Shown piece by piece: positions 51,612 to 60,246 of a DNA stretch of 64,000 nucleotides. The notes beneath the pieces were generated by a model that had not been told where the DNA came from, searched no databases, and saw only the letters and a program-made list of their open reading frames with translations. Made by a program: the position numbers and the translations under genes. The DNA comes from Streptomyces sp. NBC_01217 (GTDB lineage: Bacteria; Actinomycetota; Actinomycetes; Streptomycetales; Streptomycetaceae). Location of the stretch: NCBI RefSeq assembly GCF_035994185.1, contig NZ_CP108538.1, positions 6,947,501 through 7,011,500 on the forward strand. The letters run 5' to 3'. Numbering within the stretch: position 1 is the first letter of the stretch; every line of letters starts with the position of its first letter.

Positions 51612-54527
51612 ATGACCGCGCTCATCGTCTGCCACTTCGTTCTGGCCGCCTGCGCGCGCCCGCTGGTACAAGCGCTCGGCAGGCGCGCCTTCGTCGTGCT
51701 CGCGCTGCCACCGGCCGCCGCTACCGTGTGGGCGGCCACGCAGTGGAACACCACCGCGTCCGGCGGCTCGGTCACCTGGTCGTGGCAGTGGATGCCCGCC
51801 TACGACGTCACCGTCGATCTGCGGCTCGACGCGCTCGCCGAATTGATGGTGCTGCTCGCGGCCGGAATCGGCACGCTCGTCCTGCTCTACTGCGCCTCGT
51901 ACTTCAGCGACGAGACCCCGCAACTCGCCGGATTCGCCGGGAACCTCCTCGCGTTCGCGGGTGCCATGCTCGCCCTGGTCCTCGCCGACGACCTGATCTC
52001 CCTCTATGTCTTCTGGGAACTGACCACGGTCTTCTCCTACCTGCTCATCGGGTACGACAGCGAGCAGAAGCACAGCCGCCGCTGCGCGCTCCAGGCGCTC
52101 ACCGTGACCACGCTCGGCGGTCTCGCGATGTTCGTCGGCTTCCTGATGATCGGTCGGTCGGCGGGCACGTACCGGATCTCCGCCATCCTCGCCGACCCGC
52201 CCCGGCCGGGCCTCGCCGTCTCGGTCGCGGTGGTGCTGATCCTGTGCGGGGCCCTGTCGAAGTCGGCGGTCTGGCCGTTCAGCCTCTGGCTGCCGAACGC
52301 CATGGCAGCGCCCACCCCCGTCAGCGCCTATCTGCACGCCGCCGCGATGGTGAAGGCCGGTGTCTACCTCGTCGCCCGGCTCGCCCCCGGCTTCGCCGAC
52401 GTGCCGGTCTGGCGGCCCGTCGTGATCGTCCTCGGCGCCGCGACCATGCTGCTCGGCGGCTGGCGGGCGCTGCGTCTGAACGACCTCAAACTCGTCCTCG
52501 CCTACGGCACCGTCGGCCAGCTCGGCTTCCTCACCCTGCTCGCCGGGGTCGGCAACCGGGACGCGGCACTGGCCGCCGCCGCCATGATCCTGGGCCACGC
52601 CCTGTTCAAGGCCCCGCTGTTCCTCGTCACCGGCATCGTCGACCATGCCGCCGGCACGCGTGACCTGCGCAAACTCTCCGGTGTCGGCCGGGCGCTGCCG
52701 CACGTCTGCACGGTCGCGGTGGTGGCCGCCGCGTCCATGGCAGCCCTGCCCCCGCTGCTCGGCTTCGCGGCGAAGGAGGCCGCGTTCGAGGCACTGCTGC
52801 ACGGAGACACCGCCGACCGGTGGGCGCTGGGCATCACGGTCGCGGGCTCCGCGCTGACCGTCACGTACACCGTGCGGTTCGTCTGGGGCGCCTTCGCCCG
52901 TAAACCCGGGATCGAGGACACCCCCGTACACCGGGTCGGCCCGGCGTTCCTCGCGCCGCCCGCCCTGCTCGCGCTCTGCGGTCTCGTGCTGGGGCCGGGC
53001 GTCGGATGGACGGACCGGCTGCTCAGCGCGTACGCGGACACGTTCCCCCCGTCCGCGCATCCGTACCATCTCGCGCTCTGGCACGGATTCGGGACCGCCC
53101 TGCTGCTCTCGGCCATCGCCACGGCGGCCGGTGTGGTGCTCTTCATGGGCCGCACCACCGTGACCCGGCTCTCCCGGCGGATCGCCTGGCCGACCGCCGA
53201 CAGCGTCTTCGGCCACCTGCTGCTCGGCCTGGAACGGCTCTCCCTCCAGCTCACCGGCTTCGTCCAGCGCGGCTCGCTCTCCGTCTACCTCGCCACCACC
53301 CTGCTCGTGATGCTGGCCGGCCAGCTCACCGTCCTCGGCGTCGACCGGCCCTGGCGCGGGGCCGCCGCCCCGAGGATCTGGGACGTTCCGCTGCAGGGCG
53401 CCATCGCCGTGCTGACCTGCGCGGCCGCGCTCCTCTGTCTCACCGTCAGCCGCCGGATGAAGGCCGTGGTCCTGGCCGGGCTGACCGGATACGGCACGGC
53501 ACTGCTCTTCGTCGTCCAGGGCGGCCCGGACCTGGCGCTCACCCAGTTCTGCGTCGAGACCGTGTCGATGATCGTCTTCGTGCTGGTGCTGCGGCGGATG
53601 CCGGTCCACTTCCAGGAGACGGTCAGCAGTTGGCGACGTGCCATGCGCATTCCGGTGGCGCTGGCCGCGGCGGCGACGCTCGGCGTGGTGGTGTGGGTCG
53701 CGGCGGCCGCCCGTACGGCGGACCCGGCGGGCGCGGCCATGGTGGAGGAGACCGCCCACCACGGACTCAAGGACGTCGTGGCCACCATCCTGGTCGACCT
53801 GCGCGCCTGGGACACCATGGGGGAGTCCGCCGTGCTCGCGGCCGCGGCGATCGGTGTGACGAGCCTGATCTATCTGCACCGCCGCACCGAGGGACCGTCG
53901 CTGCGGGAGGAGGTGCAGGGACGTACCGCCTGGTCGCTGACGGCCCGCGGGATGACGGGACTTCCGCACGGCGACGAGGGCGCGCCGGAGCGCGGCTGGC
54001 TCGCGGCGGGTTCGACGCTGGCGCCCGAGCACCGCTCGATCGTCTTCGAGGTCGTGGCCCGGCTGCTGTTCCACCCGATCCTGGTGCTCTCGGTGTATCT
54101 GCTGTTCTGCGCCGAGAACATGCCGGGCGGCGGCTTCGTCGCCGGGCTCGTCGCCGGACTCGCCCTGATCACCCGCTACCTGGCGGGCGGCCGCTTCGAA
54201 CTCGCCGAGGCCGCGCCGCTGCAGCCCGGACTCTTCACCGGCCTCGGCCTGTTCATCTCCACCGGCGTCGCCCTGCTCGGCCTGGCCGACGGAACGGTCC
54301 TGCACGCCTGGACCCACCACGGCCGGCTGCCCGTGATCGGCGACTACCACCTGGGCACGCCGGTCCTCTTCGACTTCGGGGTCTATCTGCTGGTCCTGGG
54401 AGTGGTGCTGGACATCGTGCGCGCACTCGGCGCCAAGATCGACCGGCAGATCGAGCGGGCGGCGGTCGAGATGGCCGCCGCCGCGCGCGCCGGCACGCCA
54501 CCCGGGGCGGGAGGCACCCCAGGATGA
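51612..54527 (+). CDS. mnhA: Na+/H+ antiporter subunit A (with fused MnhB-like domain)
   Basis: The 971-residue membrane protein is the NuoL-like large subunit: SLYVFWELTTVFSYLLIGYD, LPNAMAAPTPVSAYLHAAAMVKAG with the conserved Lys, LNDLKLVLAYGTVGQLGF and PPLLGFAAKEAAFEALL. After residue ~640 come the MnhA-specific helices, and from about residue 800 an MnhB-like module (FEVVARLLFHPILVLSVYLL, FCAENMPGGGFVAGLVAG). Mrp/Mnh complexes exchange Na+ for H+ at the membrane and support pH and salt tolerance. ATG at 51612 lies in a GCCGGAGCCGC context. No separate mnhB gene follows, which agrees with the fusion. Confidence 0.93.
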   Translation: MTALIVCHFVLAACARPLVQALGRRAFVVLALPPAAATVWAATQWNTTASGGSVTWSWQWMPAYDVTVDLRLDALAELMVLLAAGIGTLVLLYCASYFSDETPQLAGFAGNLLAFAGAMLALVLADDLISLYVFWELTTVFSYLLIGYDSEQKHSRRCALQALTVTTLGGLAMFVGFLMIGRSAGTYRISAILADPPRPGLAVSVAVVLILCGALSKSAVWPFSLWLPNAMAAPTPVSAYLHAAAMVKAGVYLVARLAPGFADVPVWRPVVIVLGAATMLLGGWRALRLNDLKLVLAYGTVGQLGFLTLLAGVGNRDAALAAAAMILGHALFKAPLFLVTGIVDHAAGTRDLRKLSGVGRALPHVCTVAVVAAASMAALPPLLGFAAKEAAFEALLHGDTADRWALGITVAGSALTVTYTVRFVWGAFARKPGIEDTPVHRVGPAFLAPPALLALCGLVLGPGVGWTDRLLSAYADTFPPSAHPYHLALWHGFGTALLLSAIATAAGVVLFMGRTTVTRLSRRIAWPTADSVFGHLLLGLERLSLQLTGFVQRGSLSVYLATTLLVMLAGQLTVLGVDRPWRGAAAPRIWDVPLQGAIAVLTCAAALLCLTVSRRMKAVVLAGLTGYGTALLFVVQGGPDLALTQFCVETVSMIVFVLVLRRMPVHFQETVSSWRRAMRIPVALAAAATLGVVVWVAAAARTADPAGAAMVEETAHHGLKDVVATILVDLRAWDTMGESAVLAAAAIGVTSLIYLHRRTEGPSLREEVQGRTAWSLTARGMTGLPHGDEGAPERGWLAAGSTLAPEHRSIVFEVVARLLFHPILVLSVYLLFCAENMPGGGFVAGLVAGLALITRYLAGGRFELAEAAPLQPGLFTGLGLFISTGVALLGLADGTVLHAWTHHGRLPVIGDYHLGTPVLFDFGVYLLVLGVVLDIVRALGAKIDRQIERAAVEMAAAARAGTPPGAGGTPG

Positions 54528-55126
54528 CGGTGAGCGTCTCGCTCCTGGCCACCGCCGTGGTGCTGTGTGCGGTCGGCGGCATCCTCATGCTCACCCGGCC
54601 CCTCACCCGCATCCTGCTCGGCGCGGTGATCGCGGGCAACGGCATCAATCTGCTCGTCCTCGCCGCGAGCGGATCGGCGGGCCGCGAACCCCTCCTGTAC
54701 GGCGTCCCGCTGGGGCAGGTGACCGACCCCCTGCCGCAGGCCATCGCGCTCACCGCGATCGTCATCACCCTCGCCACCACGGCCTTCCTCCTCGCCATGG
54801 CCTACCGCAGCCACCAGCTGAACGGCACCGACGAGGTCCACGACGACCTGGAGGACCGGCGCATCGCGCTCCGCTCGGAGGTGCGGGGTGAGCGCGACGA
54901 ACTGCGCGAACGCTACCGGGCCGCCCCGGACGTCACCGACGAGGAACGCGCCCGGTACCGCGAGGAGCGCCGCCGCCTGCGGGCCAGGTTGCGCGCCGAC
55001 CGCGCCCTGCAGGCCCGCGGCCGGTACGCCACCGGGGACCTCTGGCACGACGTGCTGGGCGCGGACCCCGAGGACTACGTACGACAGCAGGCCCACCCCG
55101 ACACCGGCCCAGGAGCCACCGGATGA
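54524..55126 (+). CDS. mnhC: Na+/H+ antiporter subunit C (NuoK-like) with long tail
   Basis: The first ~100 residues form the three-helix NuoK-like subunit: GGILMLTRPLTRILLGAVIAGNGINLLVLA, TDPLPQAIALTAIVITLATT. The remaining ~95 residues are a highly charged, mostly helical cytoplasmic extension (EERARYREERRRLRARLRAD), longer than in Bacillus MrpC. ATG at 54524 overlaps the mnhA stop by four bases. Confidence 0.92.
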   Translation: MTVSVSLLATAVVLCAVGGILMLTRPLTRILLGAVIAGNGINLLVLAASGSAGREPLLYGVPLGQVTDPLPQAIALTAIVITLATTAFLLAMAYRSHQLNGTDEVHDDLEDRRIALRSEVRGERDELRERYRAAPDVTDEERARYREERRRLRARLRADRALQARGRYATGDLWHDVLGADPEDYVRQQAHPDTGPGATG

Positions 55127-56778
55127 ACGCACTCGTCCCCCTGCCGGTGCTGCTGCCGCTCTGCGCCACCGGCCTGAGCCTCGCCTTCGGCACCCGCCTC
55201 AAACAGGTCCAGCGCCTCGTCAGCGTCGCCGTGCTCACCGCCGTGCTCGGACTCTCCGTCACCCTGATGATCGTCGCCGACATCCGCGGCCCGCTCTCCG
55301 TCCACCTCGGCGACTTCGCACCACCGCTCGGCATCACCCTGGTCGCCGACCGGCTGTCCGGGCTGATGCTGACCGTCTCCTCCGCCATCACGCTCTGCGT
55401 GCTGGTCTACTCCCTCGGCCAGGGCATGGCCGACCGGGACGAGGAGACACCCGTGGCGGTCTTCCACCCCGCGTATCTGATCCTGGTCGCCGGGGTCTCC
55501 TGCACCTTCCTCGCCGGTGACCTCGTCAACCTCTACGTCGGCTTCGAGATCATGCTGGTCGCCAGCTTCGTCCTGCTCACCCTCGGCGGCACCGGACCCC
55601 GCGTCCGCGCCGGCTCCACCTACGTGATCATCTCGCTGTTCTCCTCGATGCTGTTCCTCACCGCCATCGCCATGACGTACGCGGCGACCGGCACCGCCAA
55701 CTTCGCCCAGCTGGCCGGCCGGCTCGCCGAACTCCCACTCGGGGTACAGACCCTGATCCAGGCGATGCTGCTCACCGTCTTCGCCATCAAGGCCGCCGTC
55801 TTCCCGCTCGCCGCCTGGCTCCCCGACTCCTACCCGACCGCGCCCGCCCCCGTCACCGCGGTCTTCGCCGGTCTGCTCACCAAGGTCGGTGTCTACTGCA
55901 TGCTGCGTACGGAGACCCTGCTCTTCCCCGGCAACCGGCTCGGCGACCTGCTGATGGCCGCCGCACTCGCCTCGATGGCCGTCGGCATCCTCGGAGCCGT
56001 CGCCCAGACCGACCTGAAACGGCTGCTCTCCTTCACCCTCATCAGCCACATCGGCTACATGGTCTTCGGAATCGGCCTCGCCACCCGGGACGCCTACGGC
56101 GGCGCGATCGTCTACGTCGCCCACCACATCACCGTCCAGACAACGCTGTTCCTGGTGGCGGGGCTGATCGAACGCCGGGGCGGCACCACCGAACTCACCC
56201 GGATCGGCGGACTGGCCAAGGCCGCCCCGCTGCTCGCCGCCCTCTTCTTCGTACCCGCCATGAACCTGGCCGGTATCCCGCCGCTGTCCGGATTCATCGG
56301 CAAGCTCGGGCTGATGAGGGCCGGTGTCGCCGACGGCAGCGTCTGGGCGTGGATCCTCGTCATCGGTTCCGCCGTGACGAGCCTCCTCACGCTGTACGTG
56401 ATGGCCAAGGTCTGGAACCTGGCGTTCTGGCGGGCCGCGCCCCCGGGGCAGGCCGCGTACGGCACCGTCCTGGAGTCCGACTCCGACGAGGACGACAGCG
56501 ACGCCGACGAGGGCCCCGACCACATCCGCGGCAGCGGCGACGAGCCGGTCCGCCCCCGCCATCAGCCCGCCGGGCTCGCGGTCGCCGCCACCCTGCACGG
56601 ACGCGCCGTCACCACCACCACGAAACTGCCGCGGCCGATGACCGCGGCCACCGCGGCGGCCGTCGCCCTCGGACTCGCCTTCACCGTGTTCGCCGGGCCG
56701 CTGACCTCCTACACCGACCGCGCGGCCGCCGAACTCCTCGCCCGCGCCCCCTACGTCGAGGCGGTGCTCGGCCGGTGA
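55123..56778 (+). CDS. mnhD: Na+/H+ antiporter subunit D (NuoN-like)
   Basis: The 551-residue proton-translocating subunit has the motifs LVNLYVGFEIMLVASFVLLT, AIKAAVFPLAAWLPDSYPTAPAPV, LLTKVGVYCMLR, QTDLKRLLSFTLISHIGYMVFGIGL and IPPLSGFIGKLGLMRAG. Between the last helices a long acidic loop (ESDSDEDDSDADEGPD) is inserted, not seen in Bacillus homologues. The start overlaps mnhC by four bases. Confidence 0.93.
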   Translation: MNALVPLPVLLPLCATGLSLAFGTRLKQVQRLVSVAVLTAVLGLSVTLMIVADIRGPLSVHLGDFAPPLGITLVADRLSGLMLTVSSAITLCVLVYSLGQGMADRDEETPVAVFHPAYLILVAGVSCTFLAGDLVNLYVGFEIMLVASFVLLTLGGTGPRVRAGSTYVIISLFSSMLFLTAIAMTYAATGTANFAQLAGRLAELPLGVQTLIQAMLLTVFAIKAAVFPLAAWLPDSYPTAPAPVTAVFAGLLTKVGVYCMLRTETLLFPGNRLGDLLMAAALASMAVGILGAVAQTDLKRLLSFTLISHIGYMVFGIGLATRDAYGGAIVYVAHHITVQTTLFLVAGLIERRGGTTELTRIGGLAKAAPLLAALFFVPAMNLAGIPPLSGFIGKLGLMRAGVADGSVWAWILVIGSAVTSLLTLYVMAKVWNLAFWRAAPPGQAAYGTVLESDSDEDDSDADEGPDHIRGSGDEPVRPRHQPAGLAVAATLHGRAVTTTTKLPRPMTAATAAAVALGLAFTVFAGPLTSYTDRAAAELLARAPYVEAVLGR

Positions 56779-57398
56779 AACGCCTGATCAAGCTGTCCTT
56801 CCGGAACAAGGACCTGCCGCCCTTCAGCTGTGAACTCGGCGGGCGGGGGCGGGTGCTCGACCTCCCGCTGATCGCCTGGCTCACCCTGATCTGGGTGCTG
56901 CTCTGGTCCAGCCTGCACTGGGCCAACGTACTGATCGGCGCGGTCGTGGCGGTCGCCGTCTGTCTGGCCTTCCCGCTGCCCCGGGTCGACCTCGGGCTCC
57001 GACTGCACCCCTGGGGCATCCTGATGCTCGCCGGCTATCTGCTGTACGACATGTACACCTCGGGCGTACGGGTCACCCGGCAGATCTTCGTCGACCATCC
57101 GCACCGGGCGGCCGTCATCGCCGTACCGCTGCGCTGTCGCTCCGACCTGATGCTCGCGGCCACCGCCGTCGCCGTGTCGAACGTGCCCGGCGGATCGGTC
57201 GTCGAGGTACGCCGCGCCACGGCCACCGTCTTCCTGCACGTCCTGGACGCGGACAGACCCGCCGCACTCGACGCGGCGCGGCAGTCCGTCTGGCGGATGG
57301 AGAAGCTGACCGTACGGGCCTTCGGCACCCCCGACGAGATCGCCCGCGTCGCCGAATCACCGCCGACGGCCGGGCACGGCAGGGGGGAAGGCCCATGA
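56775..57398 (+). CDS. mnhE: Na+/H+ antiporter subunit E
   Basis: The 207-residue protein shows the MnhE pattern: LPLIAWLTLIWVLLWSSLHWANVLIGAVVA, the amphipathic GYLLYDMYTSGVRVTRQIFVD and VPLRCRSDLMLAATAVAVSNVPG, then a soluble ferredoxin-like tail RATATVFLHVLDADRP. GTG at 56775 overlaps mnhD by four bases. Confidence 0.92.
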   Translation: MKRLIKLSFRNKDLPPFSCELGGRGRVLDLPLIAWLTLIWVLLWSSLHWANVLIGAVVAVAVCLAFPLPRVDLGLRLHPWGILMLAGYLLYDMYTSGVRVTRQIFVDHPHRAAVIAVPLRCRSDLMLAATAVAVSNVPGGSVVEVRRATATVFLHVLDADRPAALDAARQSVWRMEKLTVRAFGTPDEIARVAESPPTAGHGRGEGP

Positions 57399-57730
57399 GC
57401 GCGCCGGAGACCGTCGACCGGGTGCTGCTCACCGCGGCCGTCGTCGTGATCATCATCGCCGGAGCGGGGTTGCTCAGCCGGATCTGGCGCGGCCCCTCCA
57501 TGCTGGACCGGGCCATCTCGCTGGATGTGTGCGCCGCCCTCATCATCGCGGGCCTCGGCGCCAAATCCGCCTTCGCGCGCGATCCGTTCTACTTCCCGAT
57601 CATGCTGGTGCTGGCCTTCCTCGGGTTCACGGGCTCGGTGGGCATCGCCCGCTTCATCGCCGTACGCGACCGGCCCTCGGGCCGTCCGGGCGCCGAAGGC
57701 ACCACGAGGACCGATGAGGAAACCCCATGA
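57395..57730 (+). CDS. mnhF: Na+/H+ antiporter subunit F
   Basis: The 111-residue protein has three membrane helices: VLLTAAVVVIIIAGAGLLSRI, then WRGPSMLDRAISLDVCAALII with the conserved Asp of MnhF, and FYFPIMLVLAFLGFTGSVGIARF. The tail is hydrophilic. ATG at 57395 and the stop both overlap their neighbours by four bases. Confidence 0.92.
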   Translation: MSAPETVDRVLLTAAVVVIIIAGAGLLSRIWRGPSMLDRAISLDVCAALIIAGLGAKSAFARDPFYFPIMLVLAFLGFTGSVGIARFIAVRDRPSGRPGAEGTTRTDEETP

Positions 57731-58080
57731 GTGCCTGGTTCCAGATCCTCGACACGGCCGGTGCGGTTCTGGTCTTCGTCGGAGCGGCCGTCTGTCTGCT
57801 CGGCGTGATCGGGATGCTGCGGCTGCCGGACGTGCTGTCCCGCAGCCACGCCGCCACCAAACCGCAGACCCTCGGCATGCTCCTGGTCCTCGCCGGGGTG
57901 GCGCTGCGGCTGCGCAGCGGCATGGACCTCGCCACGCTCGCGCTGATCGGCTTCTTCCAGCTGATGACCGGTCCGGTCGCCGCCCACCTGGTGGCGCGGT
58001 CGGCCTACCGGACCGGCCAGACCGGCCACAGCGAGCTGCTCTTCGACGAGCTGGACGAGCAGCTGAGCGAGGAGGGCTGA
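57727..58080 (+). CDS. mnhG: Na+/H+ antiporter subunit G
   Basis: The 117-residue protein has the MnhG motif LLGVIGMLRLPDVLSRSHAATKPQTLGMLL and three membrane helices. It closes the mnhA(B)CDEFG operon; the overlapping start-stop codons indicate one transcript. Confidence 0.92.
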   Translation: MSAWFQILDTAGAVLVFVGAAVCLLGVIGMLRLPDVLSRSHAATKPQTLGMLLVLAGVALRLRSGMDLATLALIGFFQLMTGPVAAHLVARSAYRTGQTGHSELLFDELDEQLSEEG

Positions 58081-58102
58081 CCCCCTTCCGCACCCCGGCC
58101 GC

Positions 58103-58921
58103 TCAGCCCGCCGGGGTGCGCGCGGCCCGGCGCGTGTACTGCTCGGGGGAGGTGCCCACGGTGGCGGTGAAGTCGCGGACGAGGTGGGACTGGTCGCTGT
58201 AGCCGAGTTCGGCGGCCAGCTCCGCCCAGTCGACGGATGCCCGGCGCATGGCCAGCTCGGCAGCCTCGTGGATCCGGCACCGGTTGATGACCCATTTCGG
58301 ACTGAGACCCACATGGTCGGCGAACAGCCGTTGCAGCTTGCGCGTGCTCATCCCCAGCCGCTCGGCCAGGGCGTCGACCCTGGTGAGGGACCTGTCGGCG
58401 ACGACGAGGGCGACGACGGCGTTCAACGGCCCGGTCGCGGGCAGCGGTTGTACGTCCCGGGCACGCAGAAGGGCCTCGACAGCGGCGGCCGACCCGTTCA
58501 CGTCGTCGGCCCCGGCCAGCTCACGGGCCACGTCACCGGCCGCGGCACCGAACACGGCCGACGCCGCGAACCGCTGCCCGGCGACGGCCGAGACCCGGCT
58601 CCGCAGAAAGGGCCGGAATCCGGCGGGCCGGAACTTGACGCCGAACACCTGGCCACGGCGCTCCAGCCGCCGCACGAATTCATGCGGCGAGATCGCCTCG
58701 ATGGTGGCGGCTCCGTCCTCGAACACCAGATGTACGGCGGCGTGCGGGATCACACGCTGCTCGAAGGACTCCCCGTCCGGCATGTCCCAGCGCACCACCC
58801 AGTAGCGGTCCACCGCCCAGGCCAGATCGGGTGAGGGCAGGTGCCGGGTCAGCTCGAAGTGCTCGAATCCGGCGCGCGGGTCGATGATGCCGCGGGTGTC
58901 CTGATCGCTCGGCCGGGTCAC
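58103..58921 (-). CDS. AraC-family transcriptional regulator
   Basis: The 272-residue protein has an N-terminal ligand-like domain of the DUF6597 type (WAVDRYWVVRWDMPDGESFEQ, FGVKFRPAGFRPFL) and a C-terminal AraC DNA-binding domain with LAERLGMSTRKLQRLFADHVGL and LAAELGYSDQSHLVRDFTATVGTSPEQY. It converges on mnhG, so it need not control the antiporter. ATG at 58921. Its target is unknown; the divergent gene at 59021 is a candidate. Confidence 0.9.
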   Translation of the reverse strand: MTRPSDQDTRGIIDPRAGFEHFELTRHLPSPDLAWAVDRYWVVRWDMPDGESFEQRVIPHAAVHLVFEDGAATIEAISPHEFVRRLERRGQVFGVKFRPAGFRPFLRSRVSAVAGQRFAASAVFGAAAGDVARELAGADDVNGSAAAVEALLRARDVQPLPATGPLNAVVALVVADRSLTRVDALAERLGMSTRKLQRLFADHVGLSPKWVINRCRIHEAAELAMRRASVDWAELAAELGYSDQSHLVRDFTATVGTSPEQYTRRAARTPAG

Positions 58922-59020
58922 GGAGCCATGCTAACGAGGCCTCGGTCCGGCAGGCACCACACCGCCGCCCCGGCCGGTTTCTCCCACGCGCGGGAGGCAC
59001 GCGCGACTAGCCTCCGAGGC

Positions 59021-59833
59021 ATGCTGCGTATCGCCGACACCCGCACCGGTCATCCCGTGGACATCCCCGCCGCACCGCGCCGCCTGCTGCGCAGCTGCGT
59101 CCATCTGCCGCCCGTCTGCGCCGGGATCGGCCCGGCGCACCTGCGTGTGATGCTCATCGGCGACGTACTGGCACGGACCGCGGAGCTGAACGGCCTGCAG
59201 GTCGTCACGGTTCTCACCACCACTCCGGAACTGACGGACGATCAGAGCCGGGCGCTCGACCGCGTCATGGCGGTGCTCGGCATCCATCCTCCCGCCGTCG
59301 TCGTCGGCCACCGTCCCGACGCGGCGCTCGGCGGCCCCGCCGACGTACACGTGATCGCCCAGGGCGCGGCCACGGACGATGCCGACGGGGTCCGGATCGA
59401 TGTGGGGTCGGCCGAAACGGCGCCGCTGGACGAGCGCATCCCCGACCTCTCCCCGGAACTCCCGGACGCGGGCGTACCGGAGGCCGCTGATCCGCTGGCC
59501 GTGCGCCTGCTGCTGCTCGGCCACCCCTATGCCGCGCCGGTCACGGTCACCGGTGGGGCGCTGGCCGATGCCCGGCGGACACTGCGGCAGTGGCGCAGGC
59601 AGGTGGCCGACTGGGCGCAGGAGCCGTCCAGGCCGATCCCCGCCGATCTGCTGCGGCAGTCCCGCGCGGCGCTCGTCGACGATCTCGGCGTCGACGCCGT
59701 CCTGGAGCTGCTGGCCGAGGTGGCGCAACGGCCCGACGTGCCGGCCGGTGCCAAGTTCGAGACGTTCGCCCATCTCGACCGTGTCCTCGGCCTGGACCTC
59801 GCCCGCGACGTCGGTCACCAGAGCCGTGCGTGA
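59021..59833 (+). CDS. Degenerate cysteinyl-tRNA-synthetase-like protein
   Basis: The 270-residue protein resembles the catalytic half of cysteinyl-tRNA synthetase and MshC in outline: LRIADTRTGHPVDI, then GIGPAHLRVMLIGDVLARTAE in place of the HIGH segment, and near the end AKFETFAHLDRVLGLDLARDVG as in CysS. The HIGH box is altered and no KMSKS-like loop is visible, so it is not a normal synthetase. Such paralogues occur in Streptomyces; their role is unknown to me. ATG at 59021 has GAGG only two bases upstream; CTAG-rich DNA just before it may make the message leaderless. Confidence 0.6.
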   Translation: MLRIADTRTGHPVDIPAAPRRLLRSCVHLPPVCAGIGPAHLRVMLIGDVLARTAELNGLQVVTVLTTTPELTDDQSRALDRVMAVLGIHPPAVVVGHRPDAALGGPADVHVIAQGAATDDADGVRIDVGSAETAPLDERIPDLSPELPDAGVPEAADPLAVRLLLLGHPYAAPVTVTGGALADARRTLRQWRRQVADWAQEPSRPIPADLLRQSRAALVDDLGVDAVLELLAEVAQRPDVPAGAKFETFAHLDRVLGLDLARDVGHQSRA

Positions 59834-60246
59834 CGGCCCGCGGCCCCGCCGGGAGAGGCCCGGAGCCCGGAGAATCCCGCCCGTCCGGATCCCGAAACCG
59901 TGCTGGATGGAGGGGGATCGGTGGACTTGTGCGGCCGCCGTGGGGCCCTGCTGCGAGGGTGGTAAGTCATTGATACGGAGGTTACCCAGGCGTATGATCG
60001 TTAGGTGTACTTGTCGCATCGGGGAAAGAATTCGCAAACCCGACGTGGACGCGGCGGAATATCTGGGGCTCCGTCATATCCCGGTTTCGCCGCCCTTCAC
60101 GACAGTTCAGCGCCGAGGTGGAGGGGCGGGTCGAGTCCGACTCGTGTGAGTGGCTCTGACCTGTCTTCCAAGCCGTCGGTTTTCCGATCACCAATCCTGT
60201 GAGCCGCTGAATCAGGCATGGTGAGTGACGGATCTGCAGCAGACAA
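59834..60246. other. AT-enriched gap before the SARP regulator
   Basis: No gene is recognised. From about 59960 the sequence is less GC-rich (for example TTGATACGGAGGTTAC, AAAGAATTCGC), which suits the promoter and leader of the large regulator downstream. No clear -10/-35 pair or operator can be chosen by eye. Confidence 0.4.
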
